Of a DNA stretch of 64,000 nt, positions 48,335-61,055 are shown piece by piece (within the stretch, counting starts at the first letter, position 1; every line of letters starts with the position of its first letter). The DNA is from Megascapheus bottae (taxonomy: Eukaryota; Chordata; Mammalia; Rodentia; Geomyidae): the NCBI GenBank assembly GCA_024803745.1, contig JANJXV010000016.1:40219001-40283000 (forward strand). The letters run 5' to 3'. Position numbers and translations under genes: made by a program. Under the pieces are notes generated by a model. The model saw only the letters and a program-made list of their open reading frames with translations. It was not told the origin of the DNA and did no database searches.

Positions 48335-48480
48335 GTTGAGTAGTGGACACTGTTCTTGGAACTACATATCTCTTAACCTTAATGAATTCTCACAAACGTC
48401 CACATGACATAGAATATCATTCCACTATGTAGGTAAAAATTTGGAAGCATGGACAAATGAACTTGCCTGACTTGGGCCAT
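48335..48480 (-). mobile_element. MIR fragment
   Basis: 'gacactgttcttggaactac', 'cttaaccttaatgaattctc' and 'acttgcctgacttgggccat' give the reversed MIR in order, highly diverged. Confidence 0.65.
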
Positions 48481-48569
48481 GAAGATGGTACCTGATGTGG
48501 TCAATATTTAGACTGGTTAGCTTTAAAAATGAAAAGTGTTTGAAAGCTTTTGAAAGGCAAGCTTTCCAA

Positions 48570-49380
48570 AATTTTTTTCATATATCTTTTATTATAATTA
48601 TTAGAAGGTTTACATTATATTCACGAGATAGAAGGTGCATTATTTCACAAACATTGATACCCTTTCTCATGTCTTGGTCCCCATTTCTCTCCCCCCACTC
48701 CCACTCCTCATCTTGTTTTCCCCCCTTGCCTACCTTATTTCAAATAACCAAATACACATATATACAATATGTCAGATAACAAGGTGAATACTGTAACAAT
48801 ATAAGATAACCAAGGGACAGCAAAAGAGATGAGAGATAACATAGTACATTAAGGACAACAATCACTCATTAAATGGCTTTTGTTTCTGTATCCTGGAGGT
48901 CCTTTCATTTAGCATCATACTATATGGCCTTATATATCTAGGTTTTGTTCTATTGTAAATCTCTGCTAGGAGAGCCCAAGGTTTCTACTGATTATGACAA
49001 ATGAGGGAAACCATTGAGCCTATGTCCCTTGGAGTCTGGCTTATTTCACTTAATATGATTTTTTTCTAAGTCTTTCCATTTCCTTACAAATGGGGTGATG
49101 TCATTCTTTCTGACAGCAGCATAGAATTCCATTGTGTACAAATACCACATCTTGTTGATCCACTCATCAACTGAGGGGCATCTGGGTTGGTTCCATATCT
49201 TTGCTATGGTAAATGGTGCTGCAATGAACATCGTTGTGCTAGTGGATTTAGTATGCCCTAGATTCTGGACGATTCGGTAAATGCCAAGTAGTGGAATTGC
49301 TGGGTCATAGGGGAGCTCTATGTTTAGTCTTTTGAGGAATCTCCATACTGCTTTCCATAGTGGTTGAACATGTTTGCACT
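48570..49380 (-). mobile_element. L1, 5'-truncated, copy C (best preserved ORF2 end)
   Basis: From left: reversed A/T-rich tail, 3' UTR with C-rich strand (48680-48735), then the ORF2 3' end. The minus frame is open over about 112 codons from 49380 to a stop at 49046-49048. It shows VQPLWKAVWRFLK, YDPAIPLLGIY, TMFIAAPFTIAK, CPSVDEWINKMWYLYTMEF and AAVRKND, all classic L1 ORF2 C-terminal motifs. Truncation removes the endonuclease and reverse-transcriptase domains, so it is inactive. Confidence 0.97.
49046..49380 (-). pseudogene. L1 ORF2p C-terminal fragment
   Basis: The last ~112 codons of L1 ORF2 (region C-terminal to the reverse transcriptase) remain open. The upstream boundary is the point of 5' truncation. 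The stop follows a one-base expansion in a homopolymer compared with copy A at 7020-7045, where the frame reads on into ...EEIILSEV. The end of this frame is therefore mutated. Confidence 0.88.
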
Positions 49381-49531
49381 TAACGCATAAATTATGAATC
49401 TTAAGGCAAAATTGTACCTCCATATGGAAGTAGATAGGCAATCTTCAGGCTATGTAGGCAGTTAACATCACTCTGTGTGGATAGTAGTTGCTGTAAACAT
49501 AACACAGCAGCTGGTATAAATAGCAGATTAA

Positions 49532-49726
49532 GGGTCTGGAGTTTGGCCTAGTGGTTAAAGTGCTTGCCTAGCATGCATGAAGACCCGGGTTCGATTCCTC
49601 GGTACCACATACATATAAAAAAGCTGGAAGTGGTGCTGAGGCTCAAGTGGTAGAGCTCTAGCCTTGAGAAAGTCCAAGGACAGTGCTCAGGCCCTAAGCT
49701 CAAGCCCAGGACTGGCAAAAAAAAAA
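49532..49726 (+). mobile_element. ID-like dimeric SINE, full length, young
   Basis: It has the best preserved polymerase III promoter words: A-box-like 'tggcctagtggt' (49544-49555) and B box 'ggttcgattcc' (49588-49598). The right arm 'ggctcaagtggtagagc' starts at 49640, and the element ends 'caggactggc' plus a pure A tail of 13. The target-site duplication 'aaatarcagattaa' lies at 49518-49531 and 49727-49740 with one mismatch. Confidence 0.97.
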
Positions 49727-49827
49727 AAATAACAGATTAAACTGTCATTAACACCAATTATTGTATTACAACAAAGGTAAGGACATTGCCTACTTAGTAA
49801 TGACAATCTTTGAGTTCTAGAATATTC

Positions 49828-50036
49828 TTTTGTTGTTGTTATTGGTCATTGTCTCTGAGCATTATGTGTTGTTGTTCAAGGCTGACAGTAGACCACTTGA
49901 GCAATCACTCAGTATCTGAAAGAAAATGGAGATGACTGTCTCAACAGCTTTCCTGCCCACACTGCTTTTGGCCCACAATGCTCAGGTCTCAGCTTCCTGA
50001 GTAGCTTGTGGTGTGAACTGCCAGGCCAGCCTTTGG
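49828..50036 (-). mobile_element. B1 + ID-like dimeric SINE, old
   Basis: 'gtagaccacttgagcaatca', 'aaatggagatgactgtctca', 'tttcctgcccacactgcttt' and 'tcagcttcctgagtagcttg' place the reversed right arm, linker and left arm in order; heavily mutated. Confidence 0.75.
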
Positions 50037-50131
50037 CTACAGAGAATTTTTTAGGACAATTGGTATGAAAAATTTCAAATCAGAGAAATAGATCTGAAAC
50101 AGGAAATTCTTTTTTAAAAATCCAACAGATT

Positions 50132-50377
50132 AAGCCAGGCACAGTGACTCACGCCTATAATCCTAGCTAATCAGGAGACTGAGATCTGAGGGTCAAGGTT
50201 CAAAGCCAGCCTGAGCACCAAGGAACCTGAGACTCTTATCTCCAATTAACCACTAGGAAATGGGAAGTGGGGCTTGGCTCAAGGGTAGGGTGGCCTTGAG
50301 CTGAAGAGCTCAGGGACAGTGCTCAGGCCAAGTTCAAGCCCCAAGACCCACAAAAAAAAAGAAAAAAAAAGAAAAGA
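50132..50377 (+). mobile_element. B1 + ID-like dimeric SINE, full length
   Basis: Starts 'aagccaggcacagtgactca', with 'cgcctataatcctagctaat', 'ggttcaaagccagcctgagc', 'cttatctccaattaaccact' and right arm 'gccttgagctgaagagctca', ending in a long A-rich tail. A perfect 16-bp duplication 'aaaaatccaacagatt' lies at 50116-50131 and 50378-50393. Confidence 0.97.
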
Positions 50378-50474
50378 AAAAATCCAACAGATTCAAAAAA
50401 TCTATAATGAAATATAGCCAAATGCATCTGAATCATATCCTGACAAGAATAAACAAACAACAAAACACCTTTGG

Positions 50475-50638
50475 GAGTGATTATGATTATGGTTCGAAGT
50501 GAGCCTAGGTAGCAAAATCCATGACTAGTATCTTCACTTAACTACTCAGAAAAAGTTGGAAGTGGCTCAAGTGGTAGAACACTAAGTGGTCGGGCACATA
50601 CTGGCTCAGGGAGAGTTCAAGTCCCAGGACTGGCAATA
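50475..50638 (+). mobile_element. B1 + ID-like SINE, 5'-truncated and diverged
   Basis: 'gattatggttcgaagtgagc' (end of left arm), 'gtggctcaagtggtagaaca' (right arm) and 'caagtcccaggactggcaat' (end), followed by a short TG-rich tail. Confidence 0.82.
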
Positions 50639-53092
50639 TGTATGTGTGTGTGTACACATCTATATGCCCCAAAGTGCCACATACTTTTCAAGAACATCTG
50701 AAAATATATAAGGATACAGATCAAACAATTTATAATAACTGCTTTCAACACAGAAGAAACACAGGAGTAGGAAGACAGGATAAAAGAAAATAAAAGAATG
50801 AAATAAGAACAAGAGCTCACATTTCATTATAATTAGAAGTGACAATAACATATGAAGATACTATGGTACGGCAGAAGAGGAACCAAACTAAAAATAAACA
50901 ATAGAATTTTAATGTCAACCAAGTCCCATAAAAAGGTATTTTTCTCTCTATGCATATAAACTTTTTTAGCCTATGTCTAACTCAAATAGACACAAATATT
51001 GAGACACAAATTATGACACGATGCTGTTTTTGTGTGTTCAGCACAGGAGAGTAAGTGTGTGTTATGGTGCACAATTACAGAGAGAAGACCTCATGCGGTC
51101 CCACTGTTGACCATACTGAACTTCAGCAAGGAAACAGAAGCTGGAATGATTTGAAGAAAGAAGGATCATTATCAATTGGTGTTTCATAAAATTTTCTAAG
51201 CCCATGTTTACTCAAAAACTTTTTAAACTCTTGCTCTCCCACTTTCCAAATGATATAATTCATTCCAGAATAAATATAATAGCTTGAAGTAGCAATCATA
51301 TAAATATTTGCATATGAAGAAATCTACTTAATTGTATTTTGACTGCTTAGCCTACTCCAAATAGGAAACCACAAAACAACAGCAACTAAAAAAAAAAAGA
51401 GAGAGAACAAAAAATTAATACCAGAGAATCAAAGAAAGAAGAAAATCAGCAGGGAGCCTAGACATCAATAATAAGAGAGTTTCTAGCAAGATATTATGAA
51501 TTAGGTCTTTGAAATTTACATCTCAATAGAATCTTTTTTTCCTTTTTATGCAAAACCAAAGAATAATAAAACTTAAATTAAAAATGCCTGTGTAGGTGAA
51601 TTAACTTTAAGACCATACGCCTGTGACATGGATACTCTGTAGTTGATTACATTGGATTTTTTTTAACAGTTACAGGATTATACAATTTGGCCAACACTTT
51701 AAAGCACAGTCTAGGTAGACTAAGGTTCTAATTCAGTAAGCACTCATGAGAAGTACATCTTCCTTAGATCCTAGTTCCCTGGCTCAGTTTCCAGCACTCA
51801 AACAAGAGCAGCAGCTTTGTGCCTACAGAGACACTGATAGAAGAGTTACATTCTGAGGCTTCAGTCAGTTATTCCTAACTGCAAACACTCAAAGTTGTTT
51901 TAACATTGGTCAAGCCATAACACTCAAAAATAATCGATCATGAAGAGCAAAGAAGGTAAGTTTTAGACATCCTTCAATAACATGCACATTTTCAAAATCC
52001 ATTCCGTATACTTTGACTTGGTAAAACTGTATGACATTTTCTTAAAGACAATGTCAAAATTCAATTTTAGCAGCTCTAAACTTGAACCACTTTTGTGTCT
52101 TTCCCCTCAAAATCAAGATAGTAACACATTAATGACAATTTTATTCACCCCTTCCCACTAATTGTTCTTTACCACATGTACCAGCTGATGTTTATATAAA
52201 TGTCAGAAGGAATAGGCTGATATTCTGAACACTACCATACTATTCTAAATTTTACTGGGATACACACTGTACAAGTTATACAGAAGCTCTTAAACACAAA
52301 AACATGTCTTCTAATTCTAGTGAAAGAATAGCTGTTTAAATTGTGAGGATTAAATGAATTCATACCTAAGTAGGATTTAAAAGAGAAACTGATTACCTTT
52401 TAAGAGATCAATATCTTTACCTTTACTTTATTATTATTCCTCTAAGTCCTTTGGCAATTTTTCACAGGTGGATAAACAAACTTTAGTCAAATATTTGGAA
52501 GAGGAGAAAAAAAGGAGAAGAAGAAAGAAAGAAACAAGACAAGCAAGTAAACAAAAACCCAGAATTTAGTTATAGGGCAATGAAATGTTTTAGAGAGGCA
52601 CTGGCTTCCAGTTCAGGGATGTAAAGGGTAAAAGCCAAGGAGTGAATGCTAAAGAAGTCTGAGACACAGAAGTGTCTCTACAAAAGATGAATTCAGCATA
52701 GCAATGATATCAACGACAATAAAAATCATGCAAAACAAAATAAGGCAAGTAAGAGCTCCATTAACATGAAATGCTTCCAAAGTGAATGAGGTATCCTTGA
52801 GAATCAACAGTACTGGAGATTGTGGAAGAGAGTGACCTAATTTCACCATGTTTTATGTATACTTACATGTAATTTGTTTCTGATATTCAATTCGCCATAT
52901 AAACTTTTAGTTATACATGTATTCAATTACAAGTCAAGGCATGATACTTTAAAAAAAATTAGGCTTGAACATTTAGTCATAACTACTTGGAGAGAAAATT
53001 AGTCTCTCAATTCAGACAAATATGGGAACTTATCACTAGATTTAATGTAGAAAAATACAATACCTGTTTCAAAAAACTGTCTAAAACTATAA
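50639..53092. other. Unique AT-rich DNA, nothing recognised
   Basis: About 2.4 kb without a recognised repeat or gene. Purine-rich low complexity occurs at 52500-52550. Confidence 0.45.
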
Positions 53093-54510
53093 AGAATGTC
53101 TCTTGAATATAGTACTGGAATTCCTAGCAAGAGCAATAAGGCAAGAGAAAAATATAAAGGGAACCCAAATAAAAAGGCAAAAGAAAAACCATACGTTTTT
53201 GCAGATGATATCATCCTGTATTTAAAGGACACTATAGACTCCTTCGTCAAAATACTAGAGCTGATTCAAACGTTGGCAAATTAGCACAATATAAAATCAG
53301 CCCACAAGAATCAGTAGCTTGTCAAGTGTTGGTGACTCACACACTGAATCCTAGCTACTCAGGAAGTTGAGATCTGAGGATGGCAGTTTGAAATTAGCCT
53401 GGGAAGAAAAATGCCCATTAAAAAAAAAATCCCTGAGCAAGTGGTGCTATGGCTCCAGGGATAGGGTGGTATCCTTGAGCTAAAGAGCTCAGGGACAGCG
53501 TCCAGACCCAGAGTTTAAGCCCCACGACTGACCACAAAAGAAAAATTCCCTGAAAAATTTCTCCAACTAACCACTCAAAAACTTGAAGTGACTCTGTGGC
53601 TCAAGTGGCCAGAATTACCCTTCAGCACGAAGAGGCTCAGGACCATTCGCAGGCCCAGAGTTTCAAGCCCTACAATCAAAAAAAAAAATCAGTAGCTTTC
53701 TGTATGCCAACAATGAGAAAAGCAGTCTAATTTACAATAGCCTCAAAGGAAATAAAAAAACAAAGCTATAGGAATTAACCAAAGATGTTCAGGATGTCTA
53801 CAATAAAAATTCAAAATGTAAAATAAAGAGAATTAAAGAACATTTTTTAAAAACTGGAAAATCTTTCCTTGCTCATTAATTGGAAGAATTAACAGCATGA
53901 AAAAAGCAATGCCAATACTACCCAATGTGATCCATAAATTCAATGTACTCTCCATCAAAATCCCAGAATATCCTTCAGTGAGACAGAGTAAGAAATACAA
54001 ACATTTATATAGAGGAAAAGCAGCACTTAGCAGGCAGAACAGTGCTGGAGGAATATACTAAACTTCAAACTCTAGTACAAAACTATAGTAATGAAAACAG
54101 CTTGGTACTGACACATAAACAGGTCTGATGACCAATGGAACAGAATAGAAGGCACAGAAATTAACCCACAGACCTATACCCCTCTAATATTTAATGAGTC
54201 AAAAGAATAGGTTGGGAGGAAAACAGCCTCTTCAGCAAATGGTGCTGGAGAAAACTGGATATCCACATGCAGAAAAACTGAAATTAGATCTTTACATATC
54301 AACCTGCTCCCGCATCAATTCAAAATTATTCCAAGATCTCATTGTGAGTCTGAAAAACCCTGAAACTACAGGGGAGCTCCTGAGCTCGGGTTGAAATTTT
54401 CTCTGTAAACATTCTGAAGTATAACAAAGCAAAGGAAGACTTGATTAATGGAATTGAACCAAACGTAAAAGTTTCTGTATGGCAAAGGACATAGCTAATG
54501 AGCTGAATAG
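53093..54510 (+). pseudogene. Old L1 ORF2 fragment split by a SINE
   Basis: The reading starts with 'aatatagtactggaattcct' (L1 VLARAIRQEK region) and reaches the reverse-transcriptase active-site box as FADDIILYLKD, with a frameshift between the two. After the inserted SINE (53321-53686) it continues with 'tgtatgccaacaatgagaaa', 'acttcaaactctagtacaaa' and 'ttggtactgacacataaaca', then 'cttcagcaaatggtgctgga', all in L1 order. Several stops and frameshifts are present. The 5' and 3' parts of the L1 are missing. Confidence 0.9.
53321..53686 (+). mobile_element. Composite SINE: B1 + ID-like dimer carrying a second right arm
   Basis: A perfect 12-bp duplication 'aatcagtagctt' flanks it (53309-53320, 53687-53698). 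Inside, the left arm is followed at about 53433 by one right arm ending 'ccacgactgaccacaaaag'. The linker ('ctccaactaaccactcaaaa') and a second right arm ending 'caagccctacaatcaaaaaa' come next. 'tccctga' occurs on both sides of the extra arm (about 53431 and 53547), as if a truncated SINE had inserted there. Confidence 0.92.
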
Positions 54511-54669
54511 AAGGATATTTCCTATCAGCTCTACAGTTTAAACACCTCCTCCAATTTTGCTTTAAGTTCTTATTTAAGTCTGCATTTGAAGTTTAACAAA
54601 AGCAAAAACGTTGCACTGTCTCTTGCCGTGAATTATCTTATTGTACATTTTACCTTGCCCATAAGTTGG

Positions 54670-54893
54670 TATTTGGAAGTATTTCCACACCTAGCAAAGA
54701 CCAAATGCCATGGCATCATGAGGCATTGAGCTCCAGGCCTTTCCCTTTCCAGGCAAGTGTTCTACCACTTGGCTCATGCCTCTAGTGCTTTTAACATTGG
54801 TTATTAGGGAGGTAGTACCTAAATTGAGCTGCAGTCTCCTTCCTGACCTGAATGATGGAGTGAAATTACAGGCGTGCCACACTGCATGCAGCC
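54670..54893 (-). mobile_element. Old dimeric SINE
   Basis: 'ggcaagtgttctaccacttg' (reversed right arm), 'ggttattagggaggtagtac' (linker) and 'ggagtgaaattacaggcgtg' (reversed left arm start) occur in order with strong divergence. Confidence 0.65.
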
Positions 54894-57258
54894 ATTGGTT
54901 GCGATGCAGTCTTGAATTTCCTTCTTAGTTTGGGCTTGCCACAGACTCTGATCCCCACCCGGCCCTTTCCCACCTAGCTAGAATTATCTCTATGGACTCT
55001 TAATCTCGAAGCCTAACATACTCATTTTGTTTGCTTCGAAGAACTGTGTTATAGGGGTATTATTGATTACAACATAAAATCCGGTAACTTCCCACCCCCC
55101 CACCCCAGTAACAGAGGATTAGTAACAAAATAAAGATTTGGATCCGTTCGATTCCATCTGGTAGATTGCCACAGGTAATGTAGAAAACAGTATAAAATCC
55201 AAAGCAGTGTAACATTTTTAAGTAAGCCTGCTGTTTAGTCTCAGTAACTCCAAGGTATGTTTTTTCACTCAAGTAAGAAAATTGCTTAAGTTTAAGGTTC
55301 ACCCATTAACTATTTTAAGATGATAAGCATTTCATATTTTAGACATTTAGTATAGCTAAAAGGCAACACTTAAAAAAAAGAACTGGGGGTTTGCCTAGCA
55401 ATTAAAATTTATTGCACTAAATTTAATGGCAAAAATTGAGATGTAATTAGCTCAGAGCAGAAAACTGTGAGAGAAACCTGTCAGTCCTCCCCTCCTCCCT
55501 CCTCCATACACTCTCACCATGCTGTGATTTCTCAGTCTTAACTCCTCTACAGCTTCCCACGCTTTCTTACTTATGCGAGAACTTAATCTCTGAATTGCTT
55601 CATGCATCACTGCAAACTGTTTTTCCTGTAATCAATTAGTCCCTTCTTCCCATCTCTTCTTCACTGGTAGACAGCCACCTGGATGTTGACGACAAAGCTC
55701 CCCTGCTCACAATACAGGCCATATTTGTCTCCCACAAATTCAAATAGGTCTTTAGGCATGCACTCTTCCAAATCTAACATTCCATAACTGTTGAAGTTGC
55801 CAACCTAAGTTATTTCACTTCACAGTTGAAAATCCTGGAAGCACAGAGTTATGCAAAAGGGTGTCATTCCAAGGACAAGCAAAGAGCCTTGACTGTCTAT
55901 CCCCTTCCAACATGCTAGAAAGAAACCCACTCTCCTTTGCCGTCCTTTCTGCTGATATTTCTGTAGCTTGCACACCTTCCCCTTCAATTCATCACTCGCC
56001 TCCGGTCCATTCATCCCAATAGACCCTTCCCAGCCTCCCTCCTCAAGTTCCTGCTCGTGTATTCATCTGCAGCTTTAGAACTCTGTCCTTTCTCATCACC
56101 TGCAGGACACTGTTCTAATTACAATCGAATAGTCAAGGTTCTGTCACGACTAGCTCAGGGGTTATTTCCTAACTTCTTCAACTTCATACTTCCGAAGTCT
56201 TTCAGCAGACATTAACATGGTTTAAGGAATTTCCTCCATGCCCACCAGTTTTACAGCCTCAAATAACCATGGTGCTTAACCTGAGATGTGTACCGGTCCT
56301 TCAACGCCCCCGGCAATCCTATATGGGCCTTGAAGAGCCAGAACACATTCTTGGTGCTGCCTGGTCTATTGAACTCCTAAACCCTTAGGGTCTACTTTAT
56401 CATTTCAGCTTTAAATGTGTACTTAGTCTCATACATCAACTATGATGGAGCAGATTCAGGTAATGTGGCCAATACGTACCAATTAAAGAAACTGGGGACT
56501 GGATTCTAAATGATCAATCAAAAGAACTACCTCATGTATAAAAGCTATTAAACAAATCACAAGAAGGAGCCGTTATGCTGTTCTCCAGGGAATCCCAATA
56601 CATTCTGACTGATCCATGTGAATATCAACAAAGCTGCAGATAGTACAACTTAATAAATGCTATGCAGGGAAAATGAATACCAAGCCTTGCATTTCATGTT
56701 AACCTTTAGAGTACACGCAGAAGTGTTGATTACTGATACACACTCTCTTGAGACACAAGGCAGCAGGGACACCAGTGAAGGAAAAGAGCAAGAAAACAGA
56801 AACCCTCCTGAGACACATTTTTAAGGAACCATCCATATCAACTGTTCCACAGGGCCAGGAGGTCAGAGAAAAAATTAAATCCTAAATGCCAGGGGAAGGC
56901 AGGCACGTTAATAAAGTCGGCTCCTTCGGTCTTAGATTCTAATTTCTGTAACGCTATTTCATATGACGCTTCCCCCTGAATCAGCTCCAGTGGACAAGCC
57001 CACGAGACCCACTCATTGACCAAGGCTCTCAAGCCCACTGTCTTCCATGCAGCACGGTGTAGATAAAAGTGATCTGAGTTGCTTCAGAATCCCAGCGTCA
57101 TGCGACCTTATGGGCAAGGTCAGCTCTGAGACTGTGTCTGTCCTGTCAGGAAACCACTGTCCAAAGAGAATCACTGAATGTTTTGTCAAGGCAAATTATT
57201 CTTCTGAAGCAAAGGGTGGTAGAGGTAGAGTTGTCAGGCTCACAGGATCCTTTCTCCA
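54894..57258. other. Unique DNA, nothing recognised
   Basis: Pyrimidine-rich segments (55480-56110) and several GC-richer patches. No repeat family or gene recognised; frames are short. Confidence 0.4.
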
Positions 57259-59197
57259 GTGAGGAAGATGGTATCTGGCCATTCCAAACAATGCTTTACT
57301 TGGCATCTACTCACTTTCCTCATCTCGAACATTAAATCACCACTCTCGGCCAGCCAAGGCCTAATGATCCTTACCTTTAGCCTGACACTAGCCTACAATG
57401 ATTTCCTTCAATCCTCAGGCCTGAGGGTCAAATGGAACATTCACTAAGTAATGTGGGTTGAGGGATTATTATGAAGATGGAAGAATGATTTGTGATTGCC
57501 TCTTATTAGGTGATTTGGGAAATTTGAAATCTCAATTGCCCTTTTCACCATATGTTCTTTGTAGGGCCATTAGAAGCAACCAGACACATCACAACTGCCT
57601 GTAATGTCATCATTACCATCATAAATAAGTTGCTTACAGCCACATCCTCTTGTCCTCTGCTGCTTTCTGTGGCAGACCATCAACCAACTCGACAAGGGGA
57701 ACAATGGTGATAGTATCATGCCACGTTTACTAAGAATGTCGCATTTTTCTTGATAAAAAAGCTAAGCCCATGCTAATGCTTGCCCTAATTTGTTCAAATA
57801 AATTCCCAAATCCCATGCTGCCATTACTGTCCCAACCAATTATAGCTGTTATTATTGCCCATCATCTTATCCCTCAAAGTTTTCACAGGAAGCCACATGT
57901 ACAAAAAAAATGGAGAAGCAGTTTAAAAGGATGGAAGGCCTAAGGGGAAGACCCAAAGCCCATATATAAGTTCTCATCCATGTTGGAATTTACAGAGCTA
58001 CAATTACTTTGACCTCATGAAATTCCAGTGGGTTATCTAGCTTCTAGCAGAAGCTACAGAATCTGATTGGCATGCAGCTAGTTCTAAGATAATTCTTATA
58101 CTTCTCTCCCACAAGCCCCCAATCTATCACCCACGTTTCCCAAATTCTAAAAGCTCAAGTCAAGGGGACTGGTTCCATGCAACTTATGAATCTTATTGTA
58201 TGAATTGACACAGCAAATTGGACAAGGCACTGAGGGACAAGTATTGTCTTCATGAGAACTTCCAGTCCACACAACAAAGAGCTGAAGTGTCTGAGTACAC
58301 AATACACTCTCAGCTCTTTATCCAGTAAGTGGATCAAAGTGTCACTTTCTGCGAAACGACTCTTGGATCCAGTAATTTCTGCATTTAAAGAGAAATCCTC
58401 ATGATAAAGTGCTTGAGAAGCAAAAATGGGATGAAATTATATGTAAGATCTGTTTGCATGTTCAAGATTTTTGAGGCAAAAACATTTAGAAATGGTTTTT
58501 TAAGTTCAAGCAACAATCTTATGAATGCACAAGACAGGGAAATGACCAAGAAGCATTTGAAGTTATTTTAAGAGCTAGGACGTCAAGTAAGTGAGAAGGA
58601 AGGGTTTATCAACCACACAAGCAGATCTGTAGCTGTAGCTGAGGAGGGTGAAGTGAGGAGATGAAGTTCTACATTAAGACTGTGCTACTTTGCTAGAGAG
58701 CCCTTAAACTAAGTGCTAACCCTTAGATGTTGCAAGTGTGTTTCTAACACAGTTGTTGTGTGAACTGCAAATGCATTTGCAGAGTGTTAAGTGCATAGAA
58801 AAAGGGAAAAGGCCATCCAGGAAAAAACCCTAGCTGAGGTGACAGGAAAGGAAGGCGTCCATAACACTCTTCCTGAAAAAAAGAAAAAAGAACCTTGAAA
58901 TTACAAAGCAGACACTTAAAGCAGTAAGTTTCCTACCATTTCTACAAATGTATATGTATACTTTTACTTTAAAAGACTTGACTTTTGCAAAGGCATTTTT
59001 CTTTGGTCCTTTGCAGCCAGGCTATATGGGTTGTAGTCTGAGCTCTAGTGATGGAAAATTGAACAACCTTATCCTATTTTTCTGCCCCAGTTGGAATATA
59101 TATCACACCGAGAATATGTTACTGGGTAAATGATTTGAACATAAAATCACTTCAGTTAAAATATGACCTAACAATTAAAAATTCTTTGCCCAGGCAA
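57259..59197. other. Unique DNA, nothing recognised
   Basis: No gene or repeat family recognised. The 57590-57870 block might hold an ancient element, but no ordered match was found. Confidence 0.4.
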
Positions 59198-59458
59198 CAT
59201 CATCTGACTTTGTTACCTGGTATATATTATATACATATAATATACAATATTATAACATATAATATTATATATGTGTGTTTATTTGTTTATATGAAATAGA
59301 GAAAGAAATGGGAAAAGCAAGATGATTGGGAGGGGTTAGGGAAAGGAAACTGGGAGAAAAACATGGGAATGGGTATCAGCTTCTTGATGAATTTAACTGT
59401 AACCCCTCTATATGTAACCCCAGCAATAAAATATAATTTAAATAAATAAATAAAATTC
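59198..59458 (+). mobile_element. L1 3' terminus
   Basis: 'ctgactttgttacctggtat', an AT-rich expansion (59220-59275), 'gaaatgggaaaagcaagatg', 'tgatgaatttaactgtaacc' and 'cctctatatgtaacc', ending in an (AAAT)n tail. It is a truncated copy related to 27374-27762. Confidence 0.85.
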
Positions 59459-60649
59459 AGAGCCCAAATATCTTAACCAGTAAATATTAAAGGGCAATTG
59501 TATTTTTGTTTGCACAAATGCAAATGATTACTCTAAAAATCAAGGAAAATGGACACTAAAAACAATAAACAGATAGCTGATACTCATCTAAATATTAAAT
59601 TTCAAAAAATCTAGTGGAAGAAATGTATCTGAAAATTCATACTTCAAAAACTTTTATGAAAAGGAAGAAGTAGATACATGCTTTGCCAAGACAAAAACAT
59701 AGGGCCAGAAAGAATGACAGGGTCAGAAGTAAAATAGGAATCTGAAGCAAAATGCAGATGAAAGTAAGCCACGATAGTGTGTAAAATCATACAGTTAAAA
59801 TGTAAACAAGATGGCATTTTTTTAGAAAATCACAAGTTTCTGGGACTGAGGAATTCAGAAGCGAATGATTTGTTTACCATTGACAAAGTTGTCAAATACC
59901 TATGCTTGAAAAAGTCACCAAAAATGAATTTATTCACAATGAAGTTATTTTCTCTCTTAAGAGAAAATTCCAGTCCTAGTCACAATAATTCAAGAACAAA
60001 AGAGAAAACGCCTAATTTATTTTATGAGTAGAACACAAACAAAATTCAATCTCAAAACCACTGTGACTTCAGAATGCATAGTCAGATATAACAAAGAAAT
60101 ATGAATAGAAGCATCTAAGAAGATACAAAAAAATCCATTCCTCAGTTTTTGTGTTAGGGCTATAAGAAGTTCTGTTCAACTGAAAGCATTCTACAGAACA
60201 TTTTACCACTGCAAGAGGCCAAAGAAGAAGACCCAGCTGATAATACCAATAGATACTGAGCAACTATGGGTAAAATGCCACAATCATTAACAACAGCTAA
60301 ACACAAATCAGCAAAAGGCTTGCTCCAGAATTAGTAGAATTCTCAGTGTTCTGTAGCTTCACACACTTAATTTCATTAGATAAAATAAATGCTTCTCCTG
60401 GAAGCAAAGACTCTATTAACAAAAGACCCCTGGAGCTTTCAACTCTATTTCACCAACATTTTAAAATATTAAACATACTACATTAATTAAACATAGAGAA
60501 GGAAGATTCATGCTAATGTTAGACAACCAGCAATGGATGGTAAGGAAAATGGGTGTGTACTCCTCCAGATGGCTAAGCAGACTTATATTCCCACTTTATT
60601 TTCTACCTCAAATAGATACCAGTATCTTCCTCAAAGAGAAATAAGCAAA
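59459..60649. other. Unique AT-rich DNA, nothing recognised
   Basis: No gene or repeat family recognised. Confidence 0.4.
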
Positions 60650-60925
60650 GGATTTTCAATTAAAAAGCATAGCTGTTCACATTCCCAACAACAGAAAATT
60701 AGGTTTCTCCTCTGGCTGCTTTCTCACCAACAACTGTTATCTTTTGTTTTCTTGATAATGACCTCTCAGACTGGAATGAATCTCAGTGTTGTGACTGGCA
60801 TTTCTTCTCTGGCCAGAGATCTTAGGCATGTCTTTATGTGTCTATTGGCTATTTCACTTCTTCTGAGATGTCTCTCTTTGGGTCATTACCACATTTATTA
60901 ATGGAGTTATTGGCTTTGGGGGGGT
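60650..60925 (-). mobile_element. L1 ORF2 segment, inverted part of a twin-primed insertion
   Basis: 'cacattcccaacaacagaaa', 'ctttctcaccaacaactgtt', 'ttgataatgacctctcagac', 'tgactggcatttcttctctg' and 'cacttcttctgagatgtctc' track reversed L1 ORF2 upstream of the C-terminal motifs (region of KKWAKDMN to WWDCK). It joins head-on, at about 60926, the plus-strand ORF2 end that follows, as expected of a 5' inversion. Confidence 0.7.
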
Positions 60926-60929
60926 TAAT

Positions 60930-61006
60930 TAATTACAGTACTATTCATCATCTGTATGGATTCAGTCCAGATGCCTGTCAGTGGACAAAGGTATGAAGAA
61001 AATATG

Positions 61007-61055
<49 letters not shown>

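Noticed and set aside
49046..49100. A shortened L1 ORF2 C-terminus ending ...KNHIK shared by copies B and C, as a family feature
   Set aside because: Copy A keeps the longer ILSEV-type reading. Copy C has an extra base in an A-run, and copy B reaches that frame through a different upstream shift, so the shared ending comes from independent frameshifts.
49544..49598. A tRNA gene suggested by A and B boxes
   Set aside because: The boxes belong to a tRNA-derived SINE with target-site duplications, and the sequence does not fold as a complete tRNA.
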